Shown piece after piece: positions 15,691-21,804 of a stretch of 21,804 nt of DNA. The first letter of the stretch is position 1. Every line of letters begins with the position of its first letter. Made by a program: the position numbers and the translations under genes. Below the pieces are notes generated by a model, which was not told where the DNA came from, searched no databases, and saw nothing but the letters and a program-made list of their open reading frames with translations. This DNA is from Desulfocapsa sp. (lineage in GTDB: Bacteria; Desulfobacterota; Desulfobulbia; Desulfobulbales; Desulfocapsaceae): NCBI GenBank assembly GCA_029934915.1, contig JAOZLI010000008.1, positions 1 through 21,804 on the forward strand. Direction: 5' to 3'.

Positions 15691-16455
15691 ATGCCAGGAT
15701 TTACAGAATACTGGTTTATGATACCCGTGGGTCTGTTTATATCCACAATTGCCATGTTTTTCGGTCTTGGCGGCGGTGTGTTATGGATGCCATTTTTGCT
15801 GATGACCACAGCTCTCCAACCACGAGAAGCTGTACTCTGCACCCTTGTCATCCAGTTTTTCGGTCAACTCAGTGCCTCCTTTGCCAACCATCGCTCTGGC
15901 CTGATTGACTGGCGACTTGTGCAACTACTCTTACTAGCCGGTATTCCTGCAGTCGTTGCAGGTGTTCTCCTCTCCTGTCTGCTCCATCCTCTCTGGATAG
16001 AATTTCTTCTCGGCCTGACTATTTTTTTTATAGCCTATGTTTTTCTCAGGGGTGACGACTTTTTTGTCGAAGGCACTGCCAAAGCAGACCTTGCAGCTGC
16101 CCGTAAGGGGCGGTTCATTACAATAATTGGCGGCATGTTAACTGGATTTATCGGCATCGGTGTAGGAGACTGGCTGGTACCGTTTTTTAATAAACATTGT
16201 AAACTTGCCATGGTCTATTCTGTGGCAAGCAGTATTGCCCTGATGATGATTCTCTCTTTAACGGCCATGAGTACTCACCTTCTTCTTGGGATACACATAG
16301 AATGGATCATAGCCGTACCAGGTATTATTGGTGTGATAATTGGCGCGCAGGTTGGCTCAAGACTGCTACAGCGTATTCCAGAGATTCGTTTTAAAGAACT
16401 CTTTGTGCTCATGCTGATTTTTATTGCCACCCATGTGACCTTCAATGCGCTCTGA
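15691..16455 (+). CDS. TauE/SafE-family membrane transporter
   Basis: This 254-residue polytopic membrane protein has about eight hydrophobic segments. It shows the two-repeat architecture of the TauE/SafE (sulfite exporter, DUF81) family: the first half has MFFGLGGGVLWMPFLL and the second has the related GGMLTGFIGIGVGDWLVPFF. Family members export sulfite, sulfoacetate or related organosulfur anions, and many are uncharacterised. It starts 13 bp after the HAMP gene, with GAGGA about ten bases before its ATG. Together with the NrtA/SsuA-like ABC genes it would fit import of a sulfonate-like compound and export of the released anion, but this is inference. It is the last gene of the operon; palindromic repeat copy 2 follows. 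Confidence 0.9.
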   Translation: MPGFTEYWFMIPVGLFISTIAMFFGLGGGVLWMPFLLMTTALQPREAVLCTLVIQFFGQLSASFANHRSGLIDWRLVQLLLLAGIPAVVAGVLLSCLLHPLWIEFLLGLTIFFIAYVFLRGDDFFVEGTAKADLAAARKGRFITIIGGMLTGFIGIGVGDWLVPFFNKHCKLAMVYSVASSIALMMILSLTAMSTHLLLGIHIEWIIAVPGIIGVIIGAQVGSRLLQRIPEIRFKELFVLMLIFIATHVTFNAL

Positions 16456-16529
16456 CATTGACAGTTCGGGATAAAAGCATATATACTTTTATTATGATTG
16501 ATGGCGGTGTATTTATACCCTTTTTTCGG

Positions 16530-16646
16530 GTGAAAACTCTTCATCTTCTTCGTCACTGCAAATTTACTGTCACTGCGGCGTACTTAAGTACGCCTCATTC
16601 CATTAAATTTGCGTTCCTCGAATATGAAGTTTTTTACTTAGCCATC
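16530..16646. repeat. Imperfect palindromic repeat, copy 2 (left end altered)
   Basis: This 117-bp segment matches 4637-4753 with about seven substitutions and no gaps, in the same orientation. The central 18 bp, GGCGTACTTAAGTACGCC (16577-16594), is a perfect palindrome, and the right end is GCCATC (16641-16646). The left terminal bases differ from copy 1. A GATGGC occurs at 16499-16504, with about 25 unrelated bases between it and the conserved part, so the left tip may have suffered an insertion. It lies between the TauE gene and the PATAN-REC-CheB gene and may end transcription there. Confidence 0.85.
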
Positions 16647-16723
16647 TGAGATTATATTTTTTTACCAGACGCACACAAGTACTACAAATTAGGACTCACA
16701 GCTCAACATAAAACGACAAAAAA

Positions 16724-18109
16724 ATGACAGAGCAAGCCAAAAGTGGATTCAACGGTGATGTACAGGGTCTCAGTCTTATAGACATTGTCCAGCTTGTCTG
16801 TATGGAAGGAGACGACAGAAAGATAACTGTACAAAGCCAAGAGAATAATGGGGTTATCTATTTCCATGACAATGAAATCATTCACGCCGAATGTGAGGGA
16901 GTAACCGGTAAAGAGGCATTCTACACTATTATGAGCTGGCCTTCCGGAACATTCAGCATGATTTTTGCCAGCACCGAGACACGGAGCATTGACGCTTCGT
17001 GGAATTTTCTTCTGATAGAAGCAGTACGCCTCATCGATGAGAAGGAAAATAACGGCGAGACCGACGACACAGAAGATTCTCTGCAACAGAAGGTCCTGGT
17101 GGTAGATGATTCAAAGCTCTTCACAAAAGCCTTTGTCAAACTCTTTGAAGAAGAAATTAATGCAAAAGTTATCGGTACAGCTACCAATGGTAAGGAAGCA
17201 CTGAAATTCCTGGAAGTGCAGGTTCCCGACCTAGTGACACTTGATATCAACATGCCGGTTATGGGAGGAGATTCGGCCTTAAAGCACATTATGATCCGTT
17301 CACCATCGCCTGTAATACTGGTGAGTAATTGCAGCGAACAGTCGTGTGCAACACTTATGGATTTTATGCGACTTGGTGCCGTTGATGTGGTTGCGAAACC
17401 TATAAATCCGCAGTCATGGGAAATAGTCAGTAAACGCCTCCACCACATTATTACACATGTAAAGGAGTTTCGTGTTGATAATGTCAGCAGAGCAAAAAAA
17501 CTGATCCCGATGGCGAAACGAATTACCCCCGAGAAACCTGCCAGAGAACTGATCGTTATTATTGGAGGACTCGGAGGAATGCTTGAATTACAAAAGGTCG
17601 TCCCCTCCCTCGAATACAACGCTGACACTGCTATAATGATCCTGCAGGATATGTATCCGTCTATCACTCCGCCGCTTGCGGCTTATCTTGATTTATTTAC
17701 ACCCTTTCCAACGACAACCATGGTCACCAATACAGCTATTTCTGGCGGACGTTGCCAGGTGGGCAATTGTCACACGCAATGGCATATCACCACTACAGAC
17801 GGCGCCCCCGTGGTTTGCGGTGAAGAGAACGATACCTTTGAGGTCTCCCTGGACAGATCCAAATTGCTAACTTCAGCAAGTGATGCCTTTGGCACAGCAT
17901 TAACGATTATTATTCTAAGCGGCAGTGATACGAACATGAAACAGGAAATCGAATATGCTTCGGGCAATGGAGCCACCATTCTGCTGCAGGAACCTGATTC
18001 CTGCCTCTTACCCGCCCCAATTATTGAACTACGTGATTTAGCCATAAAAACACATTGCCTGAAACCGGAAGAAATGGGATCTTTTATTTCCAACGCTTCC
18101 ATGAAATAG
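16724..18109 (+). CDS. PATAN-REC-CheB-like regulator with no catalytic triad
   Basis: This 461-residue protein begins with a PATAN/DUF4388 domain (about 8-105; GLSLIDIVQLVCM, GVIYFHDNEIIHAEC, SWPSGTFSM). A receiver follows (123-240) with D128/D129, phospho-acceptor D174, Ser201 and Lys225 all in place. A degenerate CheB methylesterase domain ends the protein (about 273-455). Aligned to CheB, the catalytic Ser is Gly282 (IIGGLGG), His is Asp309 (ILQDMYP) and Asp is Asn404 (LSGSDTNM), so methylesterase chemistry should be absent. PATAN-receiver proteins control type IV pili in cyanobacteria, which hints at a non-flagellar output. The receiver is probably a CheA substrate. It is 13 bp upstream of a related gene and probably co-transcribed with it. 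Confidence 0.88.
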   Translation: MTEQAKSGFNGDVQGLSLIDIVQLVCMEGDDRKITVQSQENNGVIYFHDNEIIHAECEGVTGKEAFYTIMSWPSGTFSMIFASTETRSIDASWNFLLIEAVRLIDEKENNGETDDTEDSLQQKVLVVDDSKLFTKAFVKLFEEEINAKVIGTATNGKEALKFLEVQVPDLVTLDINMPVMGGDSALKHIMIRSPSPVILVSNCSEQSCATLMDFMRLGAVDVVAKPINPQSWEIVSKRLHHIITHVKEFRVDNVSRAKKLIPMAKRITPEKPARELIVIIGGLGGMLELQKVVPSLEYNADTAIMILQDMYPSITPPLAAYLDLFTPFPTTTMVTNTAISGGRCQVGNCHTQWHITTTDGAPVVCGEENDTFEVSLDRSKLLTSASDAFGTALTIIILSGSDTNMKQEIEYASGNGATILLQEPDSCLLPAPIIELRDLAIKTHCLKPEEMGSFISNASMK

Positions 18110-18122
18110 AGAGATCAACTCA

Positions 18123-19883
18123 ATGGCCAAGTCTAAAATTCTCATTGTTGACAGTAATCCGGTTTTTGTCAACCTCCTCAGCGAAGAGCTTGAACTCTAC
18201 GGTCAGTTTGAAGTTCTTACTGCAACAAGGGAAAACGAAGAAATTGCTGCTCTTAAAGATCATCATATTGATATCGTACTGGTTGATATTGATGCAGAAA
18301 ATATTGAAGGACTACACTTCCTTTCTTTTATGAGCACCACCCATCCCCGTACTCCCTGCATTGTCATGACCAGAAAAGATCATTCTGAAACAGCAACGAT
18401 CAACAGTTGTGCAGGTAACGACTCTATTTTCTGTTACACGAAAAAGCCAACCCGCCTGATCGAACTTGGCGGTGAAATCATTGAGGGACTATATCGTATT
18501 GATGAGAATGACTACTCGCCAGGAATCGCGGTAAACAGATTACTGCACCTGCTTGCGATCCACAAAAAAACAGGCCGTATCCAAATTAAATTCGGCAGCA
18601 AAAAACATGGTTTTTTTGACTTTCATCACGGTATCCTGCAAGATGCCTTTTATCCTGAAAGAGAGGGCGAGGAAGCCCTCACAGAGATGCTCAGTTGGCC
18701 TCCTGTTAGTTTTCAATTTGAAACCCTGCCCCCGGATTACCAGAAGAATCGTATTTCGCCTGAATTCCTTAATACCATCCAGGGCTCCTCCAAGGGGGCA
18801 AGCTCTGCCACCGGTAACAAACAAAAAAAAATCAAACTCTTTATCGTTGATGATTCTAAAATGATGCGCAAGGTCATTGCCAATGTCTTTAAGGATGATG
18901 ACAGCATTGAGATAGTAGGGGAAGCAGATAACGGCAAAGCCGCACTGGAACTCCTGCCACAACTCTGTCCCGATGTGGTTACCCTCGATGTCCAAATGCC
19001 TGTAATGGATGGAATCACAACGCTGAAACATATGATGATTCAGGCCCCCACTCCCACAATAATGCTCAGTGCCTACACTCGTGAGGGAGCGGTTATCACC
19101 TACGATGCACTGCGGTTTGGAGCTGTGGATTTTGTGGCCAAACCTTCCAATGTCGATGGCCTTGATCTTAAGGAACAAGCTAGAGAAATAGTGCGAAAGG
19201 TACATCTTGCTGCAGCAGTTGAGCTCGAAGCTGTAAAATACATACGAGCTGCTAAAAGGAAGGACGATGCAAAACAACAATCCGGTTCAGACACCTGTGA
19301 CACACTGGTAGCCATTGGAGCTGCGGAAGGTGGATACGGCACTTTGTTAAAAATTCTGCCACACTTACGTCCCGGACTCTCCACTGCATACCTGGTAATA
19401 TTACATGTCTCTCCCCAGCATGTTGACTCCTTTATTGATTATCTTGGCACCTATTGTGCGGTACCGGTAAAACGAGCACAAAACCACGCCCCCATCGAAA
19501 ACGGTGTCTGCTATCTTGCATCTGGCGAAGAGTACTTAATCGTGCAAAAAAAGGAGAATAACCTGCTGCAGCACTTGTCCCCAGCCCCCTTTGCCTCCCG
19601 CAGAGGAGCCATCGATATGCTGATGTTTTCAGCTGCAGAGGCCATGAAGGACAATACGATAGGCGTAATTCTCTCAGGCATGGGAAGTGACGGCGAGGAA
19701 GGTTTGGAGGAAATTATACGAGTAGGTGGTTCTGCTATACTTCAGGACTCTGCAAGCTGCCTCTATAAAGAAATGGTGCAGAACGCTTCGCAATGCTGTC
19801 CTGCCGCACCCACTGTTCCTGATGGTGAGATTGCAGAAAGGATTCACAGGATGATTTCGACAGAATACAACGTTGTTATGTAG
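18123..19883 (+). CDS. REC-PATAN-REC-CheB-like regulator lacking catalytic Ser
   Basis: This 586-residue protein has four modules. The first receiver (1-125) has D55 and Lys107/108, but its acidic pair is D10-S11, so Mg binding may be weak. A PATAN/DUF4388 domain follows (about 128-205; GFFDFHHGILQDAFY, EMLSWPPVSFQFE). A second, complete receiver (236-360) has D243/D244, D289, Ser316 and Lys340. The CheB-like domain (about 392-586) keeps catalytic His428 (ILHVSP) and Asp523 (GMGSDG), but the nucleophilic Ser is Ala401 (IGAAEGG), so hydrolysis is not expected. The overall fold is the best preserved of the three CheB homologues here, as GVILSGMGSDGEEGL shows. It could bind methylated or amidated receptor sites without cleaving them. 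It ends 25 bp from the convergent ABC-F gene. Confidence 0.9.
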   Translation: MAKSKILIVDSNPVFVNLLSEELELYGQFEVLTATRENEEIAALKDHHIDIVLVDIDAENIEGLHFLSFMSTTHPRTPCIVMTRKDHSETATINSCAGNDSIFCYTKKPTRLIELGGEIIEGLYRIDENDYSPGIAVNRLLHLLAIHKKTGRIQIKFGSKKHGFFDFHHGILQDAFYPEREGEEALTEMLSWPPVSFQFETLPPDYQKNRISPEFLNTIQGSSKGASSATGNKQKKIKLFIVDDSKMMRKVIANVFKDDDSIEIVGEADNGKAALELLPQLCPDVVTLDVQMPVMDGITTLKHMMIQAPTPTIMLSAYTREGAVITYDALRFGAVDFVAKPSNVDGLDLKEQAREIVRKVHLAAAVELEAVKYIRAAKRKDDAKQQSGSDTCDTLVAIGAAEGGYGTLLKILPHLRPGLSTAYLVILHVSPQHVDSFIDYLGTYCAVPVKRAQNHAPIENGVCYLASGEEYLIVQKKENNLLQHLSPAPFASRRGAIDMLMFSAAEAMKDNTIGVILSGMGSDGEEGLEEIIRVGGSAILQDSASCLYKEMVQNASQCCPAAPTVPDGEIAERIHRMISTEYNVVM

Positions 19884-19908
19884 ATTCAGACACTCATTCT
19901 ACAAGCCC

Positions 19909-21525
19909 TTAAGCCGATTTCTGCAGGTAATAATCATAATCGCCCCCATAAAGATGCATTGCACCGTGATCGATTTCCATAACATGATCCACAAGAGAGT
20001 GCAGGAAATGCCGGTCATGGCTAACCAGAATGACAGTTCCCGTAAATTTCTTTAGCGCTTCCAAAAGAATATCACGAGATTGCATATCCAGGTGATTTGT
20101 GGGTTCATCCAGCACCAGAAAGTTATACGGACGAGCCAGCAGAGTTGCCAGTACAACCCGGCTCTTTTCTCCTCCTGATAACTGCGAGATACGTTTATCT
20201 GCATCGTCACCTTGAAAGAGGAAGGCCCCGCACAGGTTACGAACCTGGCCGATATGTGCCTGGGGCATAACCTCCTGCACCGTATCAAATACTGTCCTGT
20301 CAGCGTCAAGTATATCCATGGAATGCTGGCTGAAATAGCCCACATTCACATTGGCACCCAGCGTCACCGTTCCACTTGTAGGTTCGGTTTTTCCGGTCAG
20401 TACTTTTAAAAAAGTGGATTTCCCGGCACCATTCACTCCAACCACAGCAATCTTTTCCTGTCGGCGTATCATTCCGGAAACCCCGCTGAACACGGGTTTT
20501 GTACTTTTATCTTCCAGAATCCAGGTTTTGCCAAGCTCATGTATAGCCACCACATCATCACCGCTCCGAGGTGGTTCTGCAAATTCAAAACGCATAATTT
20601 TCTGTTCCGGCGGCAAGACAATACGTTCAATTTTCTCCAGTTTTTTGATGCGTGACTGCACCTGAGCGGCATGGGAAACACGAGCTGCAAAGCGGGCAAT
20701 AAAATCTTCTTCTTTGGCCAGCATCTCCTGCTGGCGTCTATAACTTGCCTGCAACTGTTCACGCCGAATATCACGTTCACGCAGATAAAAATCGTAGTCT
20801 CCGCCATAGGTGGTAACTGTTTTATTGGCCACTTCAATAATCCTGCTGACAATGGAATTCATAAAGATGCGATCATGACTGGTCATAAGCACACCTCCTT
20901 TGAAATCATTTTTCAGCCACTCTTCCAACCAGAGGATAGACTCTATATCAAGGTGGTTGGTTGGCTCGTCAAGTAACAGAACGTCGGGATTAATGGTTAG
21001 AATCTTGGCAAGAGCTATGCGCATCTTCCATCCACCACTAAAGGACTCAACCGGCCGGTTATAATCATCAGGGCCTATGCCAAGACCAGTGAGCACTGCC
21101 TGTGCACGACTTTCCAGATCGTATCCGCCCCTGTGTTCAAACTCTTCCTGAGCATTGCCATAGCGTTCGAGTAATTCAGCCAGGTCATCATCGGACATGG
21201 GTTCTGCCATGGCGGCTTCCATCTCCTGAATTTCCGTAGCCAGATCCGTCACTTCCGCCACAGCAGACATGGTTTCTTCCAGTGCAGAACACCCCGCCAT
21301 TTCACCAACTTCCTGAGAGAAATAACCGATTACCGTTTTTTTGGAACAGGCAATATCGCCCTTATCGGCCTCTTCCTCACCGGTGATAAGGCGAAATATT
21401 GTACTTTTCCCCGCACCATTGGGACCAACCAGGCCACTACGGACACCGGGAAGGATTTGCAAACTGGCATTGCTGAAAAGAATCTGGCGGCCATGTTGCT
21501 TGCTGATATTGGTCAAATGAATCAT
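19909..21525 (-). CDS. ABC-F family ATPase (ribosome-associated type)
   Basis: This 538-residue soluble protein has two ABC ATPase domains and no membrane segment, the ABC-F layout (EttA/Uup/YbiT/YheS relatives). Domain 1 has Walker A GPNGAGKST (34-42), signature FSGGWKMR and Walker B LLLDEPTNHLD. The charged linker (about 240-310, with AQVQSRIKKLEKIERI) matches the P-site tRNA interaction motif region. Domain 2 has Walker A GVNGAGKST, signature LSGGEKSR, LVLDEPTNHLD and VSHDRHFL. ABC-F proteins act on the ribosome to relieve stalls or confer antibiotic tolerance. The subfamily is not clear from inspection, so I give no symbol. It is transcribed against the chemosensory genes and is probably an unrelated housekeeping neighbour that marks the edge of the cluster. 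Confidence 0.95.
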   Translation of the reverse strand: MIHLTNISKQHGRQILFSNASLQILPGVRSGLVGPNGAGKSTIFRLITGEEEADKGDIACSKKTVIGYFSQEVGEMAGCSALEETMSAVAEVTDLATEIQEMEAAMAEPMSDDDLAELLERYGNAQEEFEHRGGYDLESRAQAVLTGLGIGPDDYNRPVESFSGGWKMRIALAKILTINPDVLLLDEPTNHLDIESILWLEEWLKNDFKGGVLMTSHDRIFMNSIVSRIIEVANKTVTTYGGDYDFYLRERDIRREQLQASYRRQQEMLAKEEDFIARFAARVSHAAQVQSRIKKLEKIERIVLPPEQKIMRFEFAEPPRSGDDVVAIHELGKTWILEDKSTKPVFSGVSGMIRRQEKIAVVGVNGAGKSTFLKVLTGKTEPTSGTVTLGANVNVGYFSQHSMDILDADRTVFDTVQEVMPQAHIGQVRNLCGAFLFQGDDADKRISQLSGGEKSRVVLATLLARPYNFLVLDEPTNHLDMQSRDILLEALKKFTGTVILVSHDRHFLHSLVDHVMEIDHGAMHLYGGDYDYYLQKSA

Positions 21526-21563
21526 AAGAGGTCTCGTAATACAGAAGTTTCTCGGTTAGGATA

Positions 21564-21743
21564 AGGGCTTGTTCGATAATAACTTTGTAATTATGAGGTG
21601 TAAGATGAATGTTTAGGGAAACGGTTTTCGATTATTTAACCGCAGGCGTAGCCGAGCTACGTTGAGGATTAAATCATTGTAAAGCGTTTTTCTAAATGTT
21701 TATATTGCGCCTCAGAATACGAAGTTATTATTGAATGAGCCCT
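21564..21743. repeat. 180-bp imperfect palindromic repeat
   Basis: The element runs from AGGGCT (21564) to AGCCCT (ending 21743), and its halves are imperfect reverse complements over the whole length. ATAATAACTT near the left end pairs with AAGTTATTAT near the right. The centre is CGTAGC-CGA-GCTACG (21647-21661). Its sequence differs from the 126-bp family, so it is a second kind of long palindrome. It lies upstream of the ABC-F gene and would form a large hairpin in RNA or single-stranded DNA. It is probably a dispersed non-autonomous element. Confidence 0.78.
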
Positions 21744-21789
21744 AAGTGCGGGGTTCACTCAGTAGAAATTCAATCAGGTTAAAGATATT

Positions 21790-21804
21790 ATGGCAAACCC
21801 ATTT
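21790..21804 (+). CDS. Possible start of a gene running off the right edge
   Basis: ATG at 21790 opens a frame reading MANPF up to the window end. A CAGG lies about eleven bases upstream as a weak ribosome-binding site. Five codons are too few to support a product. It is listed only as a possible partial gene divergent from the ABC-F gene. Confidence 0.2.

Noticed and set aside
16921..17667. 248-codon minus-strand ORF inside the PATAN-REC-CheB gene
   Set aside because: It is a shadow of a plus-strand gene with clear domains, and its translation has no recognisable family.
18540..19280. 246-codon minus-strand ORF inside the large CheB-like gene
   Set aside because: It is antisense to well-defined PATAN and receiver domains and has no domain of its own.

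Overview
The window looks like a chromosomal segment of a Gram-negative, moderately AT-leaning bacterium. A Desulfobacterota ('deltaproteobacterial') host is my best guess. It rests on gene content: PATAN/DUF4388 response regulators, a zinc-ribbon ParA, an orphan PhnD-like binding protein beside an MCP, and long palindromic intergenic repeats. No marker gene in the window proves it.

Layout. Positions 1-1168 hold no convincing gene, only a strong hairpin and weak ORFs. Positions 1169-4629 encode a secreted PhnD-family solute-binding protein and a large dCache methyl-accepting chemotaxis protein (MCP). After a 126-bp palindromic repeat, 4832-9851 is a tight chemosensory operon: cheW, a CheY-like receiver, a two-helix HAMP membrane protein, and a 1156-residue cheA carrying three extra Hpt-like repeats that have lost the phosphorylatable His. 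A second hairpin separates it from a CheB-like gene (10023-11060). Positions 11243-16455 form a second tight operon with overlapping genes: zinc-ribbon/ParA ATPase, ABC permease, ABC ATPase, membrane-anchored NrtA/SsuA-like binding protein, PilZ protein, a second HAMP-only membrane protein, and a TauE/SafE exporter. A second copy of the 126-bp repeat follows. Then come two more CheB-like response regulators with PATAN domains (16724-18109 and 18123-19883), a convergent ABC-F ATPase on the minus strand (19909-21525), and a different 180-bp palindrome. A possible gene start lies at the right edge.

How it may work together. The plus-strand genes look like one extended chemosensory locus. A periplasmic ligand could be captured by the PhnD-like protein and/or the dCache MCP. 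CheW-CheA would then phosphorylate the single-domain receiver and the three CheB-like regulators. The most notable feature is that all three CheB homologues have damaged methylesterase triads, each in a different way: His lost; Ser lost; all three lost. No CheR is present, so these proteins are probably not ordinary adaptation enzymes. The PATAN domains (linked to type IV pilus control in cyanobacteria) and the PilZ protein (c-di-GMP binding family) suggest an output on surface behaviour or second-messenger signalling rather than on a flagellar motor. The embedded ABC/TauE transport operon and the paralogous HAMP-only proteins in both halves suggest coupling between transport and sensing. These functional links are inference; the domain and motif observations are read directly from the translations.
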